From Eutrigla gurnardus (Eukaryota > Chordata > Actinopteri > Perciformes > Triglidae), in the NCBI GenBank assembly GCA_963514095.1, contig OY741271.1, positions 23,820,119 through 23,884,118 of the forward strand: a stretch of DNA of 64,000 nt, written 5' to 3'. Below, piece after piece: positions 14,201 to 26,229 of the stretch. The first letter of the stretch is position 1, and the number at the start of each line of letters is the position of its first letter. A program made the position numbers and the translations under genes. The notes below the pieces were generated by a model that was not told the DNA's origin, did no database searches, and saw only the letters and a list, made by a program, of their open reading frames with translations.

Positions 14201-17200
14201 TTATTTTAGTGTCAAAATGAGACATGAGTCATAATCTTCACCCACATTTACTTTAAAAAGACTCAGTAACAGCTGCTCGTCTCACCTTAAGAGTGGCAAA
14301 AACTCATTTGACACAGATACAGGAAATGACCTCATGCAGCACTTCCTTTCAGAACGGTCGCTAAGTGCAAAAAACGGCCGATACGTTTTGATGCTGACTT
14401 ATGTAATGACTTATGGGGATAATTATCAACACTGACATGCAAGTAAATAGAGAGATAATGAGCTTCCGATCTAGTCTAACAACAGAAGTTCTGTCCGCCG
14501 AGCTGCTGCTGTGTGCTGTGTAATCACGCTCACCCTTCCCTTTATAAACAAATGAACAGCAGACTAACTTAACAGTCAGCGTCATGTTGAAATGTGATTA
14601 GCCATTTTCCCCTCAGCTCCCCCCGATTCTAAATCACTGAGTCATCAGAGCTCACGTTACTTCATAAAGTAAACTTTACTGGAACTTTATATTCATAGCA
14701 GACAGAAAACAAAGGACGAGACAAACAGAATGTATTCCGAAAACAAGGATGAGGAGATGATGATGATGCTTACAGCTGTTTTAAACTGTGCTACGGTCCA
14801 TACGTGACTGAAGGCTCCATGAATGCATATGAAGTGAATCCCTGCAGGCTGAAGGATGGAGGTGTCGGTGTGTTTCTACCTGGAAATGCCTCCTAATTCC
14901 CTGCACTCTTCTGGCTGTTGACACATACAGGACGATGGCATCCAGCCCAATAAGAGTGTTTACTTAGCGGCCTCAGCAGGTCCCTGTCACTGTCTGTTAG
15001 GTGAGGTTTTCAACCAAACAGGTCAGTGAGAAGGAAAGCCGGGTTAAGAGAGTAAAGCCGTTGTGTCTGCATTTGTAAAAAAATAAATAAATAATAACAA
15101 TAAAAGAGGTTGAACAGCTAAAAGGTTGAATGATTCAACAGCTAGTAATTGGGTCATCCTGTGGGAGGCATTGTATATCACACCATTACGCCTGCGCTCG
15201 TCTGACTAACATGACACTACTTCCCCTGAAATAAGATTACTCATAATGTGCGTTTGAATGGACCAAAACAGGGGGGAAGGAGAGAGAATGACCAGCAACA
15301 TGATGCAGGTGAAGGTGAGGAGCGAGTGACGGCATCACGTACGCAGGTCAGGCAGGTTTCCGGCAAAATCCGGTTTCACTAATCCTGACGGGATTTCCAG
15401 AAATTCGGTAAAAGAAAATGCAATCAAAAATGATGCAATTAAAAGAGCGTCAGTCACTTAAACGGTGTAATGAGTTTGTCAACGTGGCATTCATGTTTGT
15501 TTTGTCTCGTCGTAATTTCACACGTCTTCACAGTTTCCGTTGTACTTTGTCCTGGTTTTCAGCGATATTTAGAAAAATGTTGAATAATTTAATCCCCTCC
15601 AGAGTTATGATTGAGTGCATAAAATCAGTTTGGTGAAATTAACTTACACTGAGAGAGAGAGACAGAGAGAGAGAGGGATATGAAACCTAAAGCCAGCCGA
15701 TTGAAGCTTCTTCTCATCTCAGTCTCAGTCAAACACCCGACTCCCTTCACATTATCCCTGCGCCTCCAGCTGTTTGGGCAGGGAGAGGCCCGTTGCCTAG
15801 GCGACCCACACCTTTCGGTTTGTCTTGTCTGGTCCTGTTTTGTCAAAGCTGACGGAGAGAGGGAGGGAAATGAAGGAAAGAGGAGGGAAGGGGGGGGGGC
15901 GAAGCGATCAGGGATAATAAGCCCTTCTTCTGGGTCTCGATCCAGGGAGCAAGCTCAGACTAGCACTGAGCCCTAACCAACATAATCTTGAAATGAATCC
16001 CCCCCCCCCCCACTACCCAATTCAGCCAAGAACCAGTCTGGATTGGACGTCATCTTCCAGCTGGACACCTGCAGGCTGGTTATAAATCCCAGTGACTTGC
16101 AGAAACCCAGTTTCCAGATACACCAGTAAGCCCTCTTGGAAGGCCAATCCAACCGCCTTCCAGTAACCTTTCCAGAGGGATTGTGTAATGCAGTGACGGC
16201 ACCGAGCTGCAGCAGCACGAGCACGGCAGGGTGACACCTGGTGCACGAGGGTGCAGGTGAAGTCACTCGGTTTCAGGCCCGTCACACTAGAGGAGCTGCA
16301 GCCTCACCGGGAGCCGGGCTGAGACAGCGGGAGGCCGAAGGCGGGAGGAATCAAATGGTTTTAAATGCAGGACCGGACCGTCTGACTGCGTTTGCTGCCC
16401 TGCTGCCAAGCTGCTGCCGGCATATCAAAGACACTATTCCTACTTGAACAAAAACAACTCCTAAAAGTGAAATATAAAAGTTTTTTTTTCCGAGTAGAAA
16501 TTCCTTCTAAATCTGTTTAGTGGGTGGAGCGGGCGAAAGTCATATTTATGTTCCCAGTCTGCTAGAAAATGTGAGAGTGAGCTCTGGAGGGAAACGTGCA
16601 ACGGAGTGAGCTCTGTACTGAAGGCCAGGGTTGCCATGACATTGCCACCTGCTGTTTAAAGATTGTTACAGGCAATGCATGCATAACTCGAGCAACGGAT
16701 GGAGCCAAATGAGAAATTAACTGTCAGAAATAATAACACTGCACACTCACTTTTTTTAAAGTCTGGAAATGCCCGAACGTTCATGACTCACACTCTCACT
16801 GTTCTTACTTCTCGCCTCAAAAGCACTAAAAGCACCAAGAACATTAGCAATTGTGCATCACCGGCAATATCCCCTCTTTACTCGGACAGGAAGGATCGTT
16901 ATGGGAACCGAGTCAACTCTGATGCATCGTGAATCTGCATGATGAATCTAAAAATGATCCTTCAACACAGCCGAGAAATGTCCATGACGACGAGGAATGA
17001 AGAGGGATTCCTAAAGAAAATATAATACGTCTATAAAAAGTTGTCATCCCGTCTGGAAGTTTTGATGTTTTATTGCCTTGCCTTATTTTTATAATGAAAA
17101 AAGACTCTTTAATGTTAAAGTGAAAACAGGTCTCTACGAAGTGATTTCTATTTATTACAAATATAAAATGCTAAATGCTTGTTTGTGGTTAAAGTACACA

Positions 17201-18889
17201 CTCAGCTCTACGGAGCTTTATAGCATCTTTGAGCTCATCATTTGGAGTTTATGGAGGTTTTATTTCAGGTTTTGAATCACTGTCACCAGACTAAGACTGT
17301 ATTTGAGAATTATATACTGGACCTAAACTCATCTGGTGGCAAGAAATGAAATGAATGATGTTGCTTTTTATCTGCCGGATGTGTAAATAGGCAAATATCT
17401 GACTTGGGCTTTGAGTTGTCGACAAAAAAGCTTAGTTGCGTTTACATTTAGTACATTTGAAATTAAATCTAGCTAGAAATCAAAGTTAATTTTAGTTTGC
17501 CAACAGGTAAAACTTTGTATCTGCTGTCAACCCGTCCTTGTCCTCCTCCTTTCCGTCTGTCCCGGTCCACCCTGAGCTACACGTCTTTCCCTAATCTCCT
17601 TACATAATAACGTCAACGCTGACCCTGACCAAGGAGACAGGTGGCGTCAGACATGCTTCGTCCCACGCTGCCTCCGCCTGTGACACAGCAGGTCACTTAA
17701 GCACAAAGGCATACTTGGAAATAAGAAAGCACACCTTTATCACGACTCTGAAAAACAGATCTAAAGAGAAGAAAAAGGAGGGAGCTTGTGATGTAAGAGG
17801 GGGTTCGGGGACTCAATAATGTGAGGAGCAGGGAAAAGACGGTTCAGGTTAAGCTCCCTGGCTCTCTCCTCTTCCCCCACTTTATTATTCTCAGTTGCCT
17901 TGGAGAGAAAGACTATATATAACCGCGTCTCTCGCCACGTGCCGTCTGAATGCACTCTTCCCTGCGTCGCTTCCCCCCCTTTCCATTGTTTCCACTCAGA
18001 GGACAACTTCTCCATTCAATGGGAAAATCTGTCTCATGCTCAGCCCCGGTAGGCAGGAGGGAGTCGCCAGCCCAACACAGCAGAGAGGACCGACGGACCA
18101 GACACCATGTCGGTTTCTCGTCTGGCCCGTGTTTTTCACAAACCGGTGGCTTCAAAGGAATAATTCATTTCACAGTCGAGTGGCCAGACACAGAGCCCCG
18201 ACGCTCACGCCCCTTTTAACGCCGCTCCGCTTCCTCCTCACTGTGGGCAATGCAACAACGGGAGACGTGCAATAAGTTCTGGGTGCATCCGACGCGGGGC
18301 GAATGTTTAGGAGGACCGATGGGGACAACGTCAGGGAGTGTGGATCTCCATTCTGTCGTTTTTAGTAACACCCAAAAAACTTTTTCTTAAGGTGATCTGC
18401 AGGCTTTGGGGGGGTTAAGTCCTGCAAATCTCTTGGATGAACGTAATTGCCCCCTGAAGTGTTTTTCAGCAGGACCACAGCATCTGTCTGTGCCTCCCAA
18501 ACCCATTACTAATGCCTGCATTTCTTATGCAAAAGAGTTGGTTCGTTTTAGGCACAAAAACAAATAGGTCAGGGTAGGAATAGATCAGGGCTTTTTGGAT
18601 AAAATAACTACTTGCTTACGGTCGGGGCACGTTTGTCATCGCGGTTACAATAACAACCGCTTGGTTAAGAGAAGGCAACGATTACGGTCACGAGTTAAAG
18701 GGCCGAAGAAGCCCCATCGGTAAGAAACAGGAAATGGTGAAGTCTGACGTTTTGTTAACCCCTTTCAACCAACCTGACCCCCCCGTCTCTGCAGACCTGG
18801 TGGCTCGAAAAGAAAAACACTGTCCACTGTCCACTAGAGGCATAAAGGGTCCAAACATGGGTACAAAAACACACACTTTATTACGGAAC
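10966..18889. other. Long intronic region without recognised exons
   Basis: I checked both strands for the next expected PLEKHG5 exon, which in human begins VCHHADC, and did not find it. Open frames such as 16022-16285 (-) and 17895-18275 (+) have no domain, codon or splice support. The stretch 11500-11800 looks like unique, well-kept sequence and could be a conserved non-coding element, but this needs alignment. Confidence 0.35.
11172..11208 (+). repeat. (GT)n microsatellite
   Basis: About 18 GT units. Confidence 0.95.
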
Positions 18890-19328
18890 TTAAAGGGATA
18901 GTATGACACGTTGGAAAATATGCTTATTTGCTTTGCGGTCGAGAGTCACGCGAAAAGATCAACACCACTCTCCTTAAATCGAAGCGACAGCCAGCAGCTG
19001 GTTAGCTTAGCTTAGCATAAACGCTGGACAACGGGTGACAGCAGCTAGCCCGGCTCTGACGGAGGAAAAACAAAATCCTCTGGATCCCGATTAAACAAAC
19101 GAGCTGCAACATGTTAATGAGTGGGTTTAGAGGTGCCGATTAGAGGATTACGTTACCTTGGGCCAGAGGCCGGCTCGCCGTTTCCACCTGTTTCCACTCT
19201 TTATGCTAAGCTAAGATAATCAGCTTAAAGCTGCAGCGTCATATTTACAGACATGAGGCATCTGCCAACTCTCTGCAAGAAAGCAAATAAGTGAATCACC
19301 CCCCAAAACTTCAAACTGTTCCTTTAAG
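18890..19328. repeat. Palindromic (fold-back) interspersed repeat, near full length
   Basis: The left end begins TTAAAGGGATAGTATGACA and the right end closes with AACTGTTCCTTTAAG, its approximate reverse complement. Inner motifs also mirror: GGTTAGCTTAGCTTAGCATAA near 19000 against TTATGCTAAGCTAAG near 19200, and TTTGCTTTGCGGTCGAGAGT against ACTCTCTGCAAGAAAGCAAA. The element is thus one long imperfect inverted repeat. Related copies lie at 28562-28756 and, as a fragment, at 48322-48662. I recognise it as a common fish repeat but cannot assign a class with certainty. Confidence 0.8.
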
Positions 19329-19683
19329 GGAGGCTTTAAATGGGAACGCCATCTAAATTTAGAATCATAATGTGCTATTTCCATGTCTGGGAACATTTTA
19401 TCAGTATTTGTGACCATGAGCTGCTCCATCTCAAATATTATAACACCTTTCCCCAATGCATGAGCAGTTCTTTCCACTTATTTGAGTCTCGGCTCTCAGA
19501 TTTTGGATTCGGCAGAGAGATGTGAGAGCGTACTGATGTTTAATGAATCACATGTATGAATTTTGAAAATGTTCTCCATTAAGTTCACTAAATTCAAGGC
19601 ACTTCGATGTTCCAGGACATGAAGACACTTCGTGCTTCTGTTAGTGGACCTGGGAGGGTTTAAGGATCTATAGGGTCTCTTAC

Positions 19684-19760
19684 CTTGGAGGCCCTCCGGC
19701 GCTCAGGACACTCGGGGTGCTGGCACACCACCCAGTCTTCCTCCTGGACCGACTTGTCAT
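19684..19760 (-). CDS. plekhg5: PLEKHG5 (Syx) RhoGEF, N-terminal coding exon
   Basis: A 77-bp minus-strand exon flanked by CTTTCAG before 19760 and AAG|GTAAGAG after 19684. Entered in phase 1 it encodes D-DKSVQEEDWVVCQHPECPERRRASK (written in two parts), ending in phase 0. This matches the start of human PLEKHG5, whose first exon encodes DDQSPAEKK, CQNPACMDKGRAAK and then stops at the same K before VCHHADC. The CxxPxC pair suggests one half of a zinc-binding module completed by the next exon. PLEKHG5 is a Dbl/PH guanine-nucleotide exchange factor for RhoA that acts in cell junction control and neuronal autophagy. The Dbl-homology and PH domains must lie beyond the left edge. The neighbour order (next gene NOL9, same strand) agrees with human 1p36.31. 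Identity is good but rests on a 26-residue match recalled from memory. Confidence 0.7.
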
Positions 19761-19973
19761 CTGAAAGAGAGCACACACACACACACACGAGTCAATTAAA
19801 CATCTCTCTTTATCACTAAAGCAGCCACCCAGCCGGCCATTAACACGCCTTTTTCAAGTAAAGCTGTAAAAACACATTGTAGACACGAGGACTGAAGTCA
19901 CCGCCTGTGTTTACAGGACGGAGCGAGAGAGTGACTATTAGACAGGAGAAGCACTCTCACGCAGCAATAGAGA

Positions 19974-20020
19974 CGAAGACGAAGAAGAAGAAGAAGAAGA
20001 AGAAGAAGAAGAAGAAGAAG
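19974..20020 (+). repeat. (GAA)n microsatellite
   Basis: About fifteen GAA/AAG triplets. Confidence 0.95.
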
Positions 20021-20965
20021 CTGGTTAAAGAGATTTCTTGAAGGCAATGTAAACAAAGGGGGGAGATAGTGGGGGGTGTTGTTGGGACGAGATCAGAGAG
20101 GAATGAGTAACGACCAGAGAGACAGGAAGAAAATGGAACGAATGAGAGGAAGACCCCCCCCCCCTCTTCTTCCTCCCTTCCCTCCCCCATTCTGCTTTTT
20201 GCACCAAAGTGCACTCTCTCGGTGTGTAAGCTCGCTTCCCTCCACAAAATAACAAATCACGAGCTGCATCGAGGGCATGATAAAAGGCGGTGTTTACGTC
20301 TCCATCTTCCACATGTACACACACGATAAAGATATCATAACAGAGCAGCGATATTTATCTGTGCGCCTAATGAGAAAAACAGAGAGCGTGCACGTGGGGA
20401 AGGAGGTGAAGAGTGTCCGGTTTCTGGGTCTTTGAAGCCACTTTCCAGTAAGCGTGGATAACCTGTTTGTTACGATGTCATCTCTCTCTCTCTCTCTCCC
20501 TCCACAAATGATATATCATCACTAAATCATTACAAAGAGAGACGGACCCCTGCTGGAGAATTAAGTCACATGACGGCTGGACTTCAATCATTTGTCACCG
20601 TGAGAGGAAATGGTGAAAACAGCCGAGGGCCTCGACCGTCGCAGGGAAGCCGGTCGCCGTGAGTCATCCACTTGGCTGCAGCTCCACTCACAAGTGGAGG
20701 GCGCTTGTGGGGAAGAGGGGGAAATCACTGTAATTGGTGCATACCACGGAGCCCATGGCTTCCCCACTGGGAGAGGAAGGGTCAACCTGTCTGATTGGGA
20801 GCAAAAAACAAAGTCCAGGGCCACGCTAAGCAGCTGGACGGCACGGCGAGCTAAACGCTAACACGCTAACACGCTCACCAGCTGATGGGAACATCGTTCG
20901 TCATTAAAATTAAGTATTTGGGGAAAATTAAGACCAGATCGTGGCTGCTTTATGAAACGTTCAGG

Positions 20966-21160
20966 GTTTCAGTGACAATAGTAGAAAAAAAAAAGTGGAA
21001 AAACTGCCAGAGGTACCAGAATATTTTGGGCTAATCCATTTAGTTGAGATATTTCACAGAAGAAGTAAAGCTTGCTGGAGCAGCTAGAATAAAAGGTCAG
21101 GAGGTCACCAAATCAGAAGGATTCATCCTTCAAACTCCCGTATCTAATTTCTTGCCGATC
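20966..21160 (+). repeat. Fragment of a fish GCTAAC-type interspersed repeat
   Basis: The words TTGAGATATTTCACAGAAGAAGTAAAG, AGGTCACCAAATCAGAAGGAT and TTCATCCTTC (given here as separate short words) match the family that is longer at 57400-57835. Assignment is from shared words only. Confidence 0.55.
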
Positions 21161-21970
21161 CGAGATGTTTCAGTTTGAGCGATGGTTCGACGCGAGACGG
21201 AGAGCGGAGTCAAAAGCAGTTCATCTACTTCATCAATGTCCAGTTTGTTTGGTTTGCTTTCATGCCAGTCCATCCAATCAGGTATTTAAGTCTCCAAACT
21301 GGCAAACTGACCGTCTGGCACTCAGAAGCCTCTTTGAACACCTCTCAACCAACGGGGCCGAGTGTCAAAACCTCCGCCGGCTTCCGGGAACAGAGAGAAA
21401 GAGAAGCCTCCGCTGTGCTGGGAGCCGGCCGAGACGCGCTCTCACCTCCGACTGCGGCCAGCGGGCCTCGAACTCACGGCTCCCTCGAGGTTTAACGAGC
21501 CCTCCGGCGTTTATGGAGTGTTTCCCAAAGAGGCCGAACTTTCTTTGCCGTGGCGAGACTTCACGGACGACTTCCAGTCATCGTGTGGAAAAGGACTTAA
21601 AAGGGGCGATAACATGTCAGTCTAAAAACAAACGACTTAAAAAAGGTCAAATATATCAGATCACATCTGGATTAAAACTAAAAATCTGCATAACTTGGAA
21701 GTGGAAGGAAGGAACTCTAACTTAAGGCTCTTTCACAATGTCTTTAACAACTTTAAATCCAGTCCAGGTCCCGCTGCCTCTCCTTAGCCCCTTAAAACCT
21801 CTGAGCCCTCTCTTCACATCTGGACTATCGGCTTGTATTGTTAAAAAAAAATCACTTATTCTCCTGCTGAAGCTCCATCTTCTCTCCTACTTGCTCACAT
21901 CTTGCTGACTCTCCCTCTTTCTCTCTCTGATGAACTGGAATTCCTGAACTCAGCACTGCTGATTAAGCCA

Positions 21971-21976
<6 letters not shown>

Positions 21977-22005
<29 letters not shown>
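21977..22005 (+). repeat. (AC)n microsatellite
   Basis: About 14 AC units. Confidence 0.9.
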
Positions 22006-22008
<3 letters not shown>

Positions 22009-24693
22009 ACAGCAGACAATGAGCTCGCACACTAAAGAGACAGTGGAGCATCTCTCTGCCGGCCTGCTCGCCACAGATAGACGCTGCCTGGGGGCGAAAA
22101 CCCATTAGTGCTCCCAAAAATAAGCCGGAGCGACGGAGGAAATGATGCACACTCCAACACACAAGACGTGTGCAAGTATTCTCAACCCGTCAATCTCCTC
22201 TTCCTCATTCTGGAGCCGGCGATCGATGTGGTTTGGAAGCAGGAATTATTCATGGTTTTGCATTTTTTCTTTTTAATTGAACTTCATGTTTTACAGTCTA
22301 ATGCGTACCAGCTACAAGGGAAATGTAAAAGCATTATATGACTGAAAACAATGAGTCTATTGATAAGAAAACTCAAGTTATCTATTAAGCAGGCCTCCGG
22401 CGTCTCATATGTGATGATTTGTGCTTTCCTCTGATTAAGTATTATTATTTTATTACTGGTTAGCTCGAGGAGGAAATGAAGCTTTGGCCTTTAGACTTAT
22501 TACACAGCAGTTCATCTTGATATCATGCATGTATAGCCATCAAATACATATTAATGACTGAATTTCTGCAGGGCTCCGATTCATACGAGTTTGCTGGAAA
22601 CGTTATAAACGTAGCCGGGGCTTTTCATTCAACCCACACATTTAGCATAATTAAGCTAATCTGCTGAGAAAGGCAACTGCTGCCGACTAAAAACGTCAAG
22701 TCACAGCACAAACTTCTGGTCTGCAATCCAATAACGGACGCCTTAAAAGGTTAAAGCAGGTATTTTATCGTCTTCCTTCCCATCTGCTCTCACACCTCCG
22801 GCTCCCTCACATGCAGGTGGGCCGAGTCGAGCACACGGTTTTATGAGGAATGTGAGGAATGCTTCACTCTGCCTTCTATTCGGTGAGATCTCATCGTGGC
22901 ACAATGAAGTCACTCTCTTTTTTTTATATGCTCTTCCCATCATGTTTTGTGAGAGCCTCTCCACGCCACATGTAAAGCAACACGCGACTCCTCGCGCCAG
23001 GAGATCATCATACGATAAGCCCTGTGAGAGACGAGCACAGATGGCAGGCAGGCGGGGATGGCATACGGTCTGGGAAACCTGGCGAACCCGAACATCGGCG
23101 CATTCCACAGTCCAAGCCAGACGGTTACGATACTCAGATATGAGTCGACGAGAAGATGAGGAGGCTTGGCAGGGAAGAAAGGCAGGTGGGGATGGAGAGG
23201 CTGGTTCTTATACGGACACAGAAACACTTCTGTGTAAGATCCTTAAAGATTCCATGCACGAGACATCGTCAAGTAGGTGCAAAATTAAAATATGTATCGA
23301 TTCCAGAATGAACAGAACAAATGTTTTTTAGAGATATAGATATCATTATTATTTTCTTATTGTTATTATATTTGATTGATAGATTTACAGCAATTATGGT
23401 GGAATTTAAATAGTTTTAATTAGAGATGAAACTATAATAATAATTCAATGAGACTTATTTGGGAAAACATCTAGTCTGGCTCTGAGGAAAGTCTTATAAA
23501 ACGTTTGTTTTGTTCATCCTAGCTTTGTGGGGAAGTTCTTCAGAGCCTATTTATATCTAATGAATCACACTTGGTGAATACAGACACCCAAAAAGGCTGT
23601 TAGGTGACCTTCACTAGTGAAACCCCGCTGCAGGTGAATGCAGGTTAGCAGCTGTTTGTAATGGCGAGGGTTCGGCGGCGGCGGGGGCGGGACATGTTGT
23701 TTTACCCCCATAGTGGTTAAATCACACACATGTGCATCACACGCTCTCCTGCCCCCTCCTTGCATCTTCCTCCCTCCTCCACCACATCTGAGCAAACCCC
23801 AACCTCCCTGTGTATAAAAGCCAAAAACCACAGCATAACAAGTGTAAACTGTTCCAGAGAGGGGCGGAGGGAGCACTCAACCATTTTCTTTTTACATTTT
23901 GTTTCTCTTTTATGGAGACTAATAATATCCGTTTGACCCTGCCGACTCATCTCGGAATGATTTAATGAAAGGAACGCAGCTTTTTGTCTCCACGTTACAT
24001 TAAAGGTAGAACTCTATACTCTGTCGCCATGTTTAAGAGGGGATTAACGCATAGCTTGAATTTTTAAGGGCATTAATGCCAGAAATACAGTAATTGGTCG
24101 AGCTGATTATTATATAACAGCGTGGCCTTTTGTGTCGTTTCTTTTTATGGGATTTATTGGTGTGAAATTCCCAGAAAAACAGACGCCTTTCCTGTAGTTA
24201 CTGGAACCCGTGGCTGAGTATGACCTGAGGAATGGCGCTCGTACACCGGGGTTATTTTGGACCGGCCAAATGAGGTCGCACCAAAACAGCCTCGTTTTGT
24301 TTCAAACAATCCGACAAAACCTTTCCTCGAGTCTCCGGCTTTAACATCTCCTTTTGAGAAGGAAGAACAGTGTGATGTGCAGACTCGTAGTCATCGGTGG
24401 TAAAGAATCATTTTACTGAATCATTTTGTCATTATCAGAGAGACAGCATGTATAATGATCATGGGATAGATGTAGCCTCATGCCCCTTCAGGTGAACCAA
24501 CATGGGATTTTGAAAGAAAAGAAACAGTTGCATAAGTTACACATACGATGTTTGTCAATTTAAAAGATAATTTTTCATGTAAGCCTAACATTTTTTTTGT
24601 TGGCCTGTTGGCCGCATATTGAACCGTCAATAATGCCAAAAGTACATTTCAATGCATCTAAATCTGTTACAGATCTGTCATTTTTACCTGCAG

Positions 24694-24887
24694 CACCGAA
24701 GTGTTGAATTAAAAAGCAGCGGTGTTAAAATAAAGCAAGAGAAGTTCCTTTTTTTGGATTCATTCTGTCGAGTTTTGCAGAAAAGAAAAGTATCTTTAAG
24801 CCGAGGAGCTACGGGACTCGGTGTTCCAACAGTCAGGAAATGTTTGCAGAAGAAGCTCGGGTGCTTAATTACAGAGATGGAGAAAAG
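24694..24887 (+). other. Exon-like open block on the strand opposite PLEKHG5
   Basis: The block is open throughout in one frame (64 codons, including LFLDSFCRVLQKRKVSL and GVPTVRKCLQKKLGC). It is bounded by a good acceptor (TTTTTACCTGCAG) at 24693 and a good donor (AAAAG|GTAAGG) after 24887. I do not recognise the protein and no partner exons were found. It may be a pseudo-exon or part of an antisense transcript. Confidence 0.25.
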
Positions 24888-25475
24888 GTAAGGATCAAAG
24901 CCTCACTGTTCCCTCTGTGGCATTCCTCTTTACGGCCTCTGCCAAACAGCTCTGCCTCAGCAGGCACCGGCCTTAAGCTGACCAGAAGGTAGCCGGATTT
25001 CCAGGAGGCTGGCTGGCAGAGAGGAGAGGATGAAGAACATTCCTCCCCGGCCCTGTGTTATCACTTCCCCTCCACTAATGGCATAAATCGGGCGGCACAG
25101 CGGAAAGCCATGTGCCCCTGTGCCACGTCAAAAAAAAAAAAAAAAAAAAGCACTGAGCGGAGACAGGGAAGCATTTCAGCTCAGCTATGCACTTCTTCGG
25201 TGGTAAATATTTCATCTGTGGAGCTGGTCTCTTCCGCTCTTTCCCGGCTCGTCTCTCTCATGTGAGGCCCGTCTTCATGCCAGGTCACTGAGTGCTTTCA
25301 ACGGAAGAACAGAGCAATGGAAAAAAGAAGAAAAAAAAAAAAAAACCTTTCCGTGATGGTGCTTAAATCCTTAGCTCAAAAGTGCAACTGAACTAGATCA
25401 TCTGTTTGCAGAAATGTTGCGTACAACATGTCACATGAATAAGGGATCAGACTTGAAATAATAAATTGGGCACAG

Positions 25476-25550
25476 CGGGGCTTTGAGCTAAATGCTAGCA
25501 TCGGCGCTCACAATGAAAACGCTAACATTCTGATGTTCAGCAGTAGGGGG
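25476..25550 (+). repeat. Fragment of the GCTAAC-type fish repeat
   Basis: GAGCTAAATGCTAGCATC followed by AACGCTAACATTCTGATG matches words at 57420-57450 and 29340-29390. Only the left end of the family is present. Confidence 0.6.
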
Positions 25551-25568
25551 GAGTATTGGCAAGAACCT

Positions 25569-25695
25569 CACGATACGATACGTATCACGATACTTTGGTC
25601 ACGATACGATACGTATCACGATACTTTGGTCACAATACGATACGTATCACGATACTTTGGTCACAATATGATACATATCACGATATCACGATATA
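25569..25695 (+). repeat. 31-bp tandem repeat, four copies
   Basis: Four copies of a 31-bp unit start at 25569, 25600, 25631 and 25662, each containing ACGATACGATACGTATCACG and ACTTTGGTC. The fourth copy is degenerate. Inside each unit GATACGTATC is itself a perfect palindrome. It probably derives from the end of a DNA transposon. Confidence 0.9.
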
Positions 25696-26105
25696 ACTAA
25701 AGATGAAAACACAAATACCTGTATATGTTAATCAGATGATATTGATCAGATCAAATTATTTAATTCAAAACAGCCTCTCCATTTTATTAATTCCCATGAA
25801 ATTCACTGGAATAAATATTGAAAATATAGGGTATATAAGGTATCTCATCTTATCTCGCATTTGCCAATCAGAGCAAAACAAGAGGTAGAGCAGAGGATGA
25901 TGTTAGTTCCATAAGTTTAGCAGGAATTTAGTGATAAACTGAAAAGCTAGAGGAAGATATTACCATTCATCCTGAGAAAGAAACATGAATTTATGTACCC
26001 AAACTCAATAAAAGTAAAAAATCTCAACCCATAGCTGTCTAAAATTGAACCAGCAGCAAGTATTCCAAACTAAAAAGGCAAACCGATCGGCCAGATGATG
26101 CTTAC

Positions 26106-26229
26106 CACACAGATCGTGGATGACGTCCAGGGACGAGGACCAGGAGTAGCGCTCGACTCCCCCTTGGGTGAGGGAGGGTGGAAGCGTCTCCAGCTCATAC
26201 GCTCCACGCTTCTTCCAGTACAGGAACAT
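26106..26229 (-). CDS. plekhg5: PLEKHG5-linked alternative N-terminal exon (MFLYWKKRG...)
   Basis: Reading minus, ATG at 26229 opens 41 codons (MFLYWKKRGAYELETLPPS, then LTQGGVERYSWSSSLDVIHDLC) to a strong donor GTGTG|GTAAGC at 26106, ending in phase 1. The next exon at 19760 begins in phase 1, so the two join in frame through an Asp codon. An in-frame TAG three codons upstream of the ATG means that translation starts here or that the exon begins just after it. Possible acceptors precede it (GACCAG, GATAG), so it could be a second exon after an untranslated first exon near 33.2 kb. I do not recall this peptide in human PLEKHG5, and the link rests on strand, phase and position. Confidence 0.5.

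Larger units (their letters stand above)
20021..26105. other. plekhg5: Intron between PLEKHG5 exons (inferred)
   Basis: This lies between the exons at 26106-26229 and 19684-19760. It holds repeats listed separately and several long but unsupported open frames (21165-21725 and 22843-23331, plus). A CT-rich and G-rich patch occurs around 20150-20190 and a poly-A run at 25130-25149. Confidence 0.5.

Noticed and set aside
21165..21725. 186-codon plus-strand open frame
   Set aside because: GC-rich local sequence, no domain or family resemblance, no splice context, and other frames in the same place are also open. Likely chance.
22843..23331. 162-codon plus-strand frame with a counterpart on the minus strand
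   Set aside because: Both strands are open, composition is low-information, and no splice sites or homology are visible.
25569..25695. 31-bp direct repeats as a possible CRISPR-like array
   Set aside because: The units abut with no unique spacers. This is a tandem repeat of mobile-element origin.
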